DNA of 10,774 bases, taken from NCBI GenBank assembly GCA_003526525.1, contig DPVV01000248.1, forward strand, positions 1 to 10,774, written 5' to 3'. A program made the translations under genes and the position numbers. How positions within the stretch are numbered: position 1 is the first letter of the stretch; each line of letters opens with the position of its first letter. Origin of the DNA: Lachnoclostridium phytofermentans (GTDB lineage: Bacteria; Bacillota; Clostridia; Lachnospirales; Lachnospiraceae). A model generated the notes under the pieces. The model saw only the letters and a list, made by a program, of their open reading frames with translations. It was not told the DNA's origin and searched no databases. Shown piece after piece: positions 1-6,692 of the stretch.

Positions 1-2481
1 TGCAGCCATGATAATTCTCCTGTAAACCTCATCCTCTGGGTTAAGGAAATGCACGTCACAAGTAGCAACTACTGGTTTATTATATTCCTCTCCTAACGCG
101 ATGATTTTACGGTTAATCTCTTTTAATTCTTCTTCAGAGCTAATATCTATCTTTTCACTTTCAATCATAAACTGATTGTTTCCAAGCGGTTGTATTTCGT
201 AATAATCATAGAACTTGGCGAGTCTAATAATCTCTCCTTCGGAAGAATTTCTAAGGAAGGCTTGATAAAGCTCACCTGCCTCACACGCAGAACCAATCAA
301 TAAACCTTCTCTATACTTCATAAGCACAGACTTAGGTATTCTTGGTCGACGCTGAAAATAATTAATGTGAGAATAGCTTACCATTCGATACAGATTCACT
401 CGCCCAATATTGTTTTGACACAAGATAATCGCATGATAGGTTGGCATCTTCTTAATGACATCTGCGGTAACCTCTTCTGCACTATTAATCTGAGCTAAAG
501 TTTCTATACCACGTTCACGAAGCATTTCTAAAAACTTCAAATAGATTTCTGCGGTACATCCTGCATCATCTACCGCACGATGGTGATTTTCCAAAGAGAT
601 ATTTAAGGCTTTGGCTACCGTATCTAACTTAAAATTATTTAAGTGGTTTAATAAGATTCTGGCTAGCCCCACCGTGTCAACTGAAGTTACTTCAAGAGGA
701 ATATTTAAAAACTCCGCTTTCTTTGTAATAAATCCAATATCAAAGGAAGCATTGTGTGCCACCAAATAACAGCCCTCACAAAAACTTAGGAATTCAGGAA
801 GTATCTCCTCAATGGTTCTAGAATCGATTACCATCTCATCTGTAATACTTGTTAACTTCTGTATATGATATGGAATCGGTACTTCAGGATTAATAAATGT
901 GGAGAAACGGTCAACAATGGTACCCTGTTGTATCTTTACAGCGCCAATTTCTATGATTTTATTTTTTATAGAACTAAAACCAGTGGTCTCGATATCAAAA
1001 ACTACACAAATATCCTCTATGCCTTGTCCACGCTCTCCCTGAACGATATCCTTCATATCATCTACAACATAAGCTTCCATACCATAGATAATCTTGAAGT
1101 CCTTCGCACGCTGCATCTTTTCTTCATCATCCTTATAATCCTTTGGATTAATTGCATGAGACGCTTCTGGAAAGGCCTGAACAACACCATGATCGGTAAT
1201 CGCAACCGCTTTATGTCCCCATTCAAATGCAGTTTTTACAAGTGCTTTTGGATCTACCACCGCATCCATATCACTCATCATCGTATGAGCATGTAATTCT
1301 ACACGTTTATTTTCCGATCGGTCAACTCTTCTTTCAATAAAGCTTGGAATTTTTTTAATTCCTATAATAGAATTTATAGTAATCTCACGACTATACGTAT
1401 CGTATAGAGCCATACCTTTCATACGGATAAACATACCTTTTTTTACTTGACCACGGATATCCTCAATCTCTTCTGATCGAACAAAGATTTTTGCCGAAAT
1501 TGTATCCGTAAAATCAGTTACATTAAAGGAAATTAAAAACTTCTCATTTCGTAATTCTCTTTCTTCTGTAGATAGAATCTTTCCACGAATTACAACCTCA
1601 CCAATTTCCTCTTGAATATCCTTAATTGGTATGGAATCTCCCTCAAATGGTCGACCATAGATAATATCTGGATCATCTGGAAGCTTCTTTTTATATGCTT
1701 TTGCTTTATCATACGCGCTGTTTTTCTTTTCTGGTTGCGAGAATTTATCTTCTTTTATTTGTTTCTTTTCTTCTTTCTTCCCTATGTTAAGCTCTGACTT
1801 ATTCTCTAAGCTTTCTCTTCCGACAAGATTATCATCACGCTTATTCGAAGAAGACAGTTCAAATGGAATCTCAGAACGAATCTCATCGCTAACTTCTCCA
1901 CTTGTTTCCATCGACTGAACCGCATTTTGTTTTATTTTCTCTCTTCGTACTTGCGGATACTCTTCTTCGTCTTTTGCTTCCTCAATGAGTTCATAAAATT
2001 CAAATCGAAGATCGACAGGAATACAAAACCGTTGTTCAAACATTGGTTCCAAAAACACTTTAATTTCCTCAGACTTTTTCTGATTCAAGAACGTATCCGG
2101 AAGCTTTATTATCATTTTAAAACCGTCAAAAGAAATCTCTGCCATTCGAAGAATATTATAGTTCATGACACTATTATCATTCAGCTCTTCTAAAATATTC
2201 TCGCTGTGCATATCCCATAAAGACTCCGGGGTATATTGCGAAGAAAGTTGATAGTTTTCTATCAACTTAACTCGACTTTTGGTTGATGAAAAAAGCTGCT
2301 TTTGTAGCTGAAATTCCATCATTTTTATTTGTTTCCTACTAATCAGATGTGTACTCTGTATGTAGATATGAACATTACCATTATTCTTCGATACCAACGC
2401 TTTTAATACGCTGATATCGGAGAATAATTCATAAATTTCATTTTCTACATTCAGTGTATCAAACACTTCAAAAAATAACAT
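1..2481 (-). CDS. polC: DNA polymerase III PolC, N-terminal 827 codons (3' partial)
   Basis: This is the Gram-positive replicative DNA polymerase III alpha subunit, which copies the chromosome and carries its own 3'-5' proofreading exonuclease. The frame is open from about 2493 to base 1, so the polymerase core lies outside the window; family members are about 1,430-1,470 residues. Visible parts, numbered from the ATG at 2481: an N-terminal domain; a charged Glu/Lys-rich linker (about 166-275); an OB fold (about 294-372); the first part of a PHP domain with HAHT at 397-400 and a later ITDHGVV; a DEDDh exonuclease inserted in the PHP domain (FDIETTG with D496 and E498, VAHNASFD ending at D581, H634 and D639); and the resumed PHP domain with D809 and H811. 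An alternative ATG at 2493 gives four extra residues (MEVI), but only the downstream ATG has GGAAG at 5 bases. An in-frame TAA lies just above 2493. Identity is near certain; the start is likely. Confidence 0.96.
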   Translation of the reverse strand, partial: MLFFEVFDTLNVENEIYELFSDISVLKALVSKNNGNVHIYIQSTHLISRKQIKMMEFQLQKQLFSSTKSRVKLIENYQLSSQYTPESLWDMHSENILEELNDNSVMNYNILRMAEISFDGFKMIIKLPDTFLNQKKSEEIKVFLEPMFEQRFCIPVDLRFEFYELIEEAKDEEEYPQVRREKIKQNAVQSMETSGEVSDEIRSEIPFELSSSNKRDDNLVGRESLENKSELNIGKKEEKKQIKEDKFSQPEKKNSAYDKAKAYKKKLPDDPDIIYGRPFEGDSIPIKDIQEEIGEVVIRGKILSTEERELRNEKFLISFNVTDFTDTISAKIFVRSEEIEDIRGQVKKGMFIRMKGMALYDTYSREITINSIIGIKKIPSFIERRVDRSENKRVELHAHTMMSDMDAVVDPKALVKTAFEWGHKAVAITDHGVVQAFPEASHAINPKDYKDDEEKMQRAKDFKIIYGMEAYVVDDMKDIVQGERGQGIEDICVVFDIETTGFSSIKNKIIEIGAVKIQQGTIVDRFSTFINPEVPIPYHIQKLTSITDEMVIDSRTIEEILPEFLSFCEGCYLVAHNASFDIGFITKKAEFLNIPLEVTSVDTVGLARILLNHLNNFKLDTVAKALNISLENHHRAVDDAGCTAEIYLKFLEMLRERGIETLAQINSAEEVTADVIKKMPTYHAIILCQNNIGRVNLYRMVSYSHINYFQRRPRIPKSVLMKYREGLLIGSACEAGELYQAFLRNSSEGEIIRLAKFYDYYEIQPLGNNQFMIESEKIDISSEEELKEINRKIIALGEEYNKPVVATCDVHFLNPEDEVYRRIIMAA

Positions 2482-2513
2482 AATAACTTCCATTCTGGTG
2501 CTTTACACCTTTT
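2479..2513 (-). repeat. Leader block with hairpin before polC, shared with cdsA
   Basis: Reading the minus strand this 35-base block runs AAAAGGTG, TAAAG, CACCAGAAT, GGAAG, TTATT, ATG. By eye about 31 of 36 aligned positions match the block that ends at the cdsA start (7500-7535). It contains a small hairpin, GGTGT-AAA-GCACC (2497-2509), with a closing U.G pair where the cdsA copy has C-G. The hairpin precedes the Shine-Dalgarno in both. It could be a translation-control leader or a short dispersed repeat; the sequence alone does not separate these. Confidence 0.6.
2487..2491 (-). promoter_or_regulatory. Shine-Dalgarno that decides the polC start
   Basis: GGAAG on the minus strand sits 5 bases (TTATT) before the ATG at 2481. 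The competing ATG at 2493 has its nearest purine-rich run (AAAAGG) about 14 bases away. The same position relative to the start is taken by AGAGG-TTATA-ATG at cdsA, which lies in a homologous leader block, so the downstream start is preferred. Confidence 0.6.
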
Positions 2514-2514
2514 G

Positions 2515-2548
2515 ACAAGAAAAATTACGTGAACATACCTTTTCTTGT
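2515..2548. repeat. Inverted repeat related to the one at 3914-3950
   Basis: Perfect 9-base outer arms, ACAAGAAAA (2515-2523) and TTTTCTTGT (2540-2548), enclose an inner segment that can itself pair (minus strand TATGT/ACGTA around a short loop, with one G.U). Length, outer arms and layout match the element at 3914-3950. It lies directly upstream of the polC leader block. It may be a processing or termination structure or a short dispersed palindromic repeat. It lacks a following T-tract, so it is not a textbook intrinsic terminator. Confidence 0.6.
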
Positions 2549-2576
2549 ATATAATAGTCTCAGTTCTGAATATTAA
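2548..2576 (-). promoter_or_regulatory. Candidate sigma-A-type promoter for polC
   Basis: On the minus strand TTAATA (-35, 2571-2576; 4 of 6 to consensus) is followed after 17 bases by TATATA (-10, 2548-2553; 4 of 6). Spacing is ideal but both hexamers are weak, and in DNA this AT-rich such matches arise by chance. If real, transcription would start near 2541, inside the neighbouring inverted repeat, giving polC a leader of about 60 bases. Confidence 0.28.
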
Positions 2577-2604
2577 CTGTTAGTTAACAAGCTAAAAACT
2601 ATAA

Positions 2605-2643
2605 AGGAAATAAATTGAAAATATAATTTCCAACTTATTTCCT
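2605..2643 (-). terminator. Probable terminator after ispG
   Basis: Five bases past the ispG stop codon the minus strand reads AGGAAATAA, a 21-base loop, then the perfect complement TTATTTCCT, followed by TTATAGTTTTTAG. The stem is AT-rich and the loop long, so it may be leaky, but its position just after the gene and the following T-rich stretch support a terminator separating ispG from polC. Confidence 0.5.
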
Positions 2644-2648
2644 ATTGA

Positions 2649-3701
2649 TTATATAAAGCTATCCAATTCCTTCTTAAGCTCTGCTAATAAAGATTCCTCT
2701 GGTACTGTACGGATAACCTCTCCTTTTTTAATAATGCATCCGACACCTTTACCGCCTGCTACACCAAGGTCCGCTTCTTTTGCCTCTCCAGGACCATTGA
2801 CTGCACATCCCATTACTGCTACTTTTAAATCTAAATCATAGTTAGATACTAAATCTTCTACTTGTTTTGCAAGACCAATCAAATCGATCTGAGTACGGCC
2901 GCAGGTCGGACATGATACAACTTCTATGCCACCTTTTCGTAATCCCAATGTTTTTAATATAATCTTTGCTGATCGAATTTCTTCGAGTGGCTTATCTGTT
3001 AAGGAAACTCGAATGGTATCACCGATTCCTTGATTTAAAATTAATCCAAGACCTATCGATGATTTGATATTACCTGCAACGATTGAACCCGACTCCGTAA
3101 TTCCAACATGTAGCGGATAATTTGTCTTTTGAGCGATTAATTCATGCGCTTTCACACACATAAGAACATCCGATGACTTAATACTAATTACCATATTATC
3201 ATAGCCTAGTTTTTCAATCAGATGAACTTTATCTAGCGCGCTCTCTACTAGACCTTCTGCAGTTACATGTCCATATTTATCTACAATATGTTTTTCTAAG
3301 GAGCCAGAGTTTACGCCAACACGGATTGGAATATTACGATCCTTCGCTACATCGATAACTGCTTTTACTCGTTCTATGTCTCCAATATTCCCTGGATTAA
3401 TACGAATCTTATCTGCACCACTCTCCATGGCAGCAATTGCTAAGCGATAATCAAAATGGATGTCAGCAACCAAAGGAATATGAATTTTCTTCTTTATTTC
3501 CCTTAGTGCTCCTGCAGCTTCCATGTTAGGAACTGCACAGCGAATAATATCACAGCCTGCTTCCTCAAGTTCCAATATCTGATTTACAGTAGCAGCAATA
3601 TCCTCCGTTTTTGTATTTGTCATAGACTGAATTAAGACTGGATTACCTCCACCAATCTTTCGATTTCCTATGGTGATTACTTTTGTTTTATCGCGATACA
3701 T
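2649..3701 (-). CDS. ispG: 4-hydroxy-3-methylbut-2-enyl diphosphate synthase
   Basis: IspG (GcpE) is the penultimate enzyme of the MEP isoprenoid pathway. It reductively converts ME-cPP to HMBPP in the cytosol using a [4Fe-4S] cluster. The 350-residue protein has the short bacterial form: an N-terminal TIM-barrel part (QSMTNTKTEDI, the ADIHFDYRLA segment, KIRINPGNIG) and a C-terminal cluster domain. The expected cluster ligands are visible: C264 and C267 in CPTCGR, C299 in MGCAVNGPGEA, and E306. The ATG at 3701 follows AAGAGGA at a good distance. A 428-base gap separates it from rseP, so it may have its own promoter despite sharing the pathway with dxr upstream. No key residue is missing. Confidence 0.97.
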   Translation of the reverse strand: MYRDKTKVITIGNRKIGGGNPVLIQSMTNTKTEDIAATVNQILELEEAGCDIIRCAVPNMEAAGALREIKKKIHIPLVADIHFDYRLAIAAMESGADKIRINPGNIGDIERVKAVIDVAKDRNIPIRVGVNSGSLEKHIVDKYGHVTAEGLVESALDKVHLIEKLGYDNMVISIKSSDVLMCVKAHELIAQKTNYPLHVGITESGSIVAGNIKSSIGLGLILNQGIGDTIRVSLTDKPLEEIRSAKIILKTLGLRKGGIEVVSCPTCGRTQIDLIGLAKQVEDLVSNYDLDLKVAVMGCAVNGPGEAKEADLGVAGGKGVGCIIKKGEVIRTVPEESLLAELKKELDSFI

Positions 3702-3748
3702 AATATCCTCTTTTCTAAACCACCGAATCTTATAATGAATTCTTTCTC

Positions 3749-3776
3749 ACTATATCGGTAGAAAACATGCTCAAAA
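3749..3776 (-). promoter_or_regulatory. Candidate promoter for ispG
   Basis: The minus strand has TATAGT (3749-3754), 5 of 6 to the -10 consensus. TTTTGA lies 16 bases upstream (3771-3776) and is only a 3 of 6 match to -35. A start near 3742 would give ispG a leader of about 40 bases. The large gap after rseP makes an own promoter plausible, but the -35 is weak. Confidence 0.27.
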
Positions 3777-3788
3777 GTTATGGTTAAT

Positions 3789-3916
3789 AACAAGTTTTTG
3801 TGAAATAAGAAGTACTTCAAGTTTTAATTCAAATTTGTTTGATATAAAAACATTTCAAACTTCTATTCATAACAAAATTGTTTGAAATAAAAAGCATTAT
3901 AAACTTCTAATTTAAC
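3789..3916. repeat. Three imperfect tandem copies of a 42-43 base unit
   Basis: Copies lie at about 3789-3830, 3831-3873 and 3874-3916. The last two are about 80% alike when aligned by eye: both open with AAA(A/T)TTGTTTGA and share ATAAAAA, CATT, AAACTTCTA and a final TAAC. The first copy is more degenerate. The units are extremely AT-rich, contain no reading frame, and the last copy runs directly into the inverted repeat starting at 3914. Copy two holds a GTTTGA/TCAAAC dyad and copy one the palindrome GAAGTACTTC. Function unknown. Confidence 0.6.
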
Positions 3917-3950
3917 AAGAAAAAGTTCGCAAAGCGTCCTTTTTCTTGTT
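3914..3950. repeat. Perfect 12-base inverted repeat with an inner stem
   Basis: AACAAGAAAAAG (3914-3925) and CTTTTTCTTGTT (3939-3950) are exact complements. The 13-base centre contains CGC-AAA-GCG, so the structure is a long hairpin with a small symmetrical internal loop on either strand. It lies in the rseP-ispG gap and is related to the element at 2515-2548. A T-rich arm is built into the stem but no T-tract follows it. It may act as a bidirectional terminator or processing site, or be one copy of a short genomic palindromic repeat. Confidence 0.7.
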
Positions 3951-4129
3951 TTAAGCGTACAATTGTTATTAGGTACAAAACACGGTGATGAAATCAAATC
4001 GCACGTAAAGCGGATATTTGAAATCCACCTACTCTACTTGCACTTAACCTCATTGCCATTACGTGGCATTTTAAAACAGGTAAGTCCCTTACTAATTGAA
4101 GAGGGATACTTCTCTGATAAGGTTAAATT
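3951..4129. other. Non-coding gap between rseP and the repeats, with an extended imperfect hairpin
   Basis: No credible gene is present; the longest minus-strand frame I found from an ATG is 21 codons (3994-4059), without a convincing Shine-Dalgarno. At 4043-4084 an extended imperfect hairpin can form: outer arms CTTAACCT and AGGTAAG (7 pairs with one bulge) around inner arms TGCCA and TGGCA with a 5-base loop. Just beyond, TCCCT (4085-4089) can pair with AGGGA (4102-4106), or alternatively GTAAG with CTTAC (4080-4092). This part is less AT-rich than the tandem repeats next to it. It may hold the rseP transcript end or a dispersed intergenic repeat; neither can be shown from the window. Confidence 0.4.
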
Positions 4130-5422
4130 CTAAAAGAAAACATTCTTAATATCATTAAAGAATAAGAATACCATTAATATCATCAAAGCAATAAAACCAA
4201 GCATGTGAACAAAGCCTTCTTTTTCTCTATCTAGTGGCTTTCCACGAACCGCTTCTATGATTAAGAATATTAATCTTCCTCCGTCCAGTGCTGGAATAGG
4301 TAGGAGATTCATTACTCCAAGGTTTGCACTTAATAAAATGCCCCAGTTAAAGAGTATGATAATAACATTTTTAATACCAATGTCTTCTTTTGCATCTACT
4401 ACATTACCAAGTTCGCTAACAATTCGTACCGGTCCTCCTAGTTCATCTGCTCCAACCTTACCAGTAAAGAGTTTACCAAGACTCTTAACTGTTGTTTCTA
4501 TCCAGTAACGAACTTCTGAAATACTATAGCGGACAACACCAAAAACACCTGTTTTTTCATATCCTTGGTTATAGTTAAATCCAATGGTATACCATTCTGT
4601 CATACGTGGTGTTACATTCACTGTATTGGACTTTTCGTTGTGTGTAAAGGTAACCGAAAGCGCAGTTCCATCAAGCGGATGACTTCCTAGATAAGAACTA
4701 AGATCTGCACTAGTCTTAATCTCAGTCCCGTTAACCGCTGTTATAACATCGCCATTTTTTATTCCAGCATCTTTAAAAGCAGAGTTCTCTAATAAAGTAA
4801 TCTGAGCCTCTCCTTGAGAATCTGGAGAATAAGAAATACCTAGCATATATCGTTTTTCAGCGTCTGGTATTAAGGTTGTTGATAACTTCTCCCCATTTCT
4901 CTTAAATTTAACTGTGATTGGGTTCTGTGACTTAATTGGTTTGAAATCAAAATGCGTTGAAATATCCCTGGCGAATACAACATTTTCACTATCAATCTCG
5001 GTGATGATATCCCCTACTTGTAGTCCTGCATTTGCACCAGCACTACCCTCAGGTACATTGACAACTCGAGCTGGATCATAGCCTACCATTCCAACTACAA
5101 ATAATGCAAGTAAAAATGCTAAGATAAAATTAAATAACGGTCCAGCAAATATCGTGGAGATACGCGCCCATACATTTTTATTATTGAACGCTCCTTCATT
5201 ATCATTAATTTCATCTTCTCCAAGCATCATACAAGAGCCACCGATTGGTAACAACTTTAGCGAATACCTAGTGCCATGATAAACCTTGCTAAACAGACGA
5301 GGCCCCATTCCAATGGAGAACTCCGTCACAACAATACCATTTTTCTTCGCCAACAAAAAGTGTCCCAATTCATGGAATGTTATGATGACTCCGAATATTA
5401 ACAATGCTACAATAATTTTCAT
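4130..5422 (-). CDS. rseP: RIP metalloprotease, site-2 protease family M50 with two PDZ domains
   Basis: This is an intramembrane zinc protease that cleaves membrane-embedded substrates such as anti-sigma factors or remnant signal peptides (RseP in E. coli, RasP in Bacillus). The catalytic HELGH motif is at residues 17-21 in the first membrane segment. The third zinc ligand lies in NLLPIPALDGG at 372-382 (D380). A second membrane segment spans about 92-114 and the last about 404-422. Between the two catalytic parts are two PDZ-like units, about 118-185 (GSAGANAGLQVGDIITEID) and about 205-272 (SAFKDAGIKNGDVITAVNG), an arrangement like E. coli RseP. At 430 residues it is full length. The start follows AAAGGA at 10 bases. 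The gene begins 37 bases after dxr, so the two are probably co-transcribed. Its substrate cannot be told from here. Confidence 0.95.
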   Translation of the reverse strand: MKIIVALLIFGVIITFHELGHFLLAKKNGIVVTEFSIGMGPRLFSKVYHGTRYSLKLLPIGGSCMMLGEDEINDNEGAFNNKNVWARISTIFAGPLFNFILAFLLALFVVGMVGYDPARVVNVPEGSAGANAGLQVGDIITEIDSENVVFARDISTHFDFKPIKSQNPITVKFKRNGEKLSTTLIPDAEKRYMLGISYSPDSQGEAQITLLENSAFKDAGIKNGDVITAVNGTEIKTSADLSSYLGSHPLDGTALSVTFTHNEKSNTVNVTPRMTEWYTIGFNYNQGYEKTGVFGVVRYSISEVRYWIETTVKSLGKLFTGKVGADELGGPVRIVSELGNVVDAKEDIGIKNVIIILFNWGILLSANLGVMNLLPIPALDGGRLIFLIIEAVRGKPLDREKEGFVHMLGFIALMILMVFLFFNDIKNVFF

Positions 5423-5459
5423 CCAGTAAATTTCCTTTCTTTAGCATGTGAGTAATCAA

Positions 5460-6626
5460 TTAAATATGATAATTTGACTTCACACACTCTCTTTCTATAA
5501 AATCATATGTTTCCTGTTCCACATTCAGAATTTCATCTAAGGTAGGTTTCTTCACTACCGCAACATTTTCCATCGATTTTTCTATTAATTCTGTAATCGA
5601 AAGGAACGATATTTCACGATTTAAGAATTTTGCAACCGCTAGCTCATTGGCTGCATTAAACACTGTTGGAACACTATGGCCAGTACTCATCGCCTCATAT
5701 GCCAAACGTAACCCTGGTAGGTTATTGATATCCGGTTTTTCAAAGGTAATCTGACCGATATCAAAGAAATCTAAGCGTTTTCCCGGAAGATATCTTCTCT
5801 TCTCAGGATAATAAAGCGCATACTGAATCGGTAATTTCATATCCGGTGTTCCAAGCTGAGCTATAATTCCACCGTCTTCAAACTCAACTGCAGAATGTAT
5901 AATACTTTGTGGCTGAATCACAACCTCAATTTTATCGAGTGGCTCGTTAAATAACCAATGAGCTTCCATCACTTCGAGGCCTTTATTTACCATAGTAGCG
6001 GAATCTATGGTAATCTTTCGTCCCATCGACCAATTAGGATGTTTTAGGGCATCTTCCACCTTCACATTCTTAAGTTGTGCAAGGCTTTTCCCACGGAATG
6101 GTCCGCCAGAAGCAGTTAGGATAATTCGACTAACTGTAGAGGATTCATTTCCTTGAAGACACTGAAAAATCGCTGAATGTTCACTATCTACTGGTAATAA
6201 ATTTACGTTTTTTTTCTTTACCAACGGCATAATGATATGCCCTGCTGTTACTAATGTTTCTTTATTTGCAAACGCTATGTCTTTTCCCCTTAAGATTGCT
6301 TCCATTACTGGTTTGATTCCGATCATACCAACAACAGAACTGACTACAATGTCAGCACTTTCTTCTGTAGCACATGCGATAAGACCATCCATTCCTGCCT
6401 CAACAGTAACCTCTAAGTCAGAAATTCTTTTCTTTAGCTCTAGTGCCCTCTCCCTATCATATACGCAAACAAGTTTCGGATGGAACTCTCTGATTTGTTC
6501 CTCCAATAATTGAATATTGGATGACGCAGCAAGTGCAGACACTTGTAAGTCCTTATTATTTCGTACCACCTCTAAGGTCTGTGTACCTATAGAACCGGTA
6601 GATCCCAAAACTGATATTATCTTCAT
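5460..6626 (-). CDS. dxr: 1-deoxy-D-xylulose 5-phosphate reductoisomerase
   Basis: Dxr carries out the first committed step of the MEP pathway: NADPH-dependent rearrangement and reduction of DXP to MEP in the cytosol. The 388-residue protein is full length. An N-terminal Rossmann motif, GSTGSIG, is at residues 8-14 and ANKETLV at 120-126. The metal-binding acids are D147 and E149 (VDSEHSA) and E218 (in NKGLEVMEAH), with the substrate-binding stretches SGGPFRG and HPNWSMGRKITIDSATMVNKG also intact. The ATG at 6626 is preceded by GGAG at 5 bases. The gene sits 66 bases after cdsA and 37 bases before rseP, as in many Firmicutes clusters. A short GCGCA/TGCGC dyad (6654-6685) lies in the upstream gap; no function is claimed for it. 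Confidence 0.98.
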   Translation of the reverse strand: MKIISVLGSTGSIGTQTLEVVRNNKDLQVSALAASSNIQLLEEQIREFHPKLVCVYDRERALELKKRISDLEVTVEAGMDGLIACATEESADIVVSSVVGMIGIKPVMEAILRGKDIAFANKETLVTAGHIIMPLVKKKNVNLLPVDSEHSAIFQCLQGNESSTVSRIILTASGGPFRGKSLAQLKNVKVEDALKHPNWSMGRKITIDSATMVNKGLEVMEAHWLFNEPLDKIEVVIQPQSIIHSAVEFEDGGIIAQLGTPDMKLPIQYALYYPEKRRYLPGKRLDFFDIGQITFEKPDINNLPGLRLAYEAMSTGHSVPTVFNAANELAVAKFLNREISFLSITELIEKSMENVAVVKKPTLDEILNVEQETYDFIERECVKSNYHI

Positions 6627-6692
6627 AGTAACTCCAATCTATGTTCGTTTAGTGCGCATATAAAACAACGCATTGAGCATTGCGCTTATTCA

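Noticed and set aside
865..1296. Open frame of 143 codons on the plus strand
   Set aside because: It lies opposite the PHP and exonuclease region of polC, whose motifs are unmistakable. Its own translation is low-complexity (Ile/Phe/Tyr/Asn-rich) with no recognisable motif.
3789..3950. Possible CRISPR array or MITE
   Set aside because: The tandem units are directly adjacent with no unique spacers, the copies are diverged, and I see no cas gene, transposase, terminal repeat pair or clear target-site duplication.
3994..4059. 21-codon minus-strand frame starting ATG GCA ATG
   Set aside because: It is very short, has no convincing Shine-Dalgarno, and lies inside a hairpin region, so it is more likely chance than a peptide gene.
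6654..6685. GCGCA/TGCGC dyad between cdsA and dxr
   Set aside because: Only five pairs with a 22-base loop and no T-tract; expected by chance and not called as a terminator.
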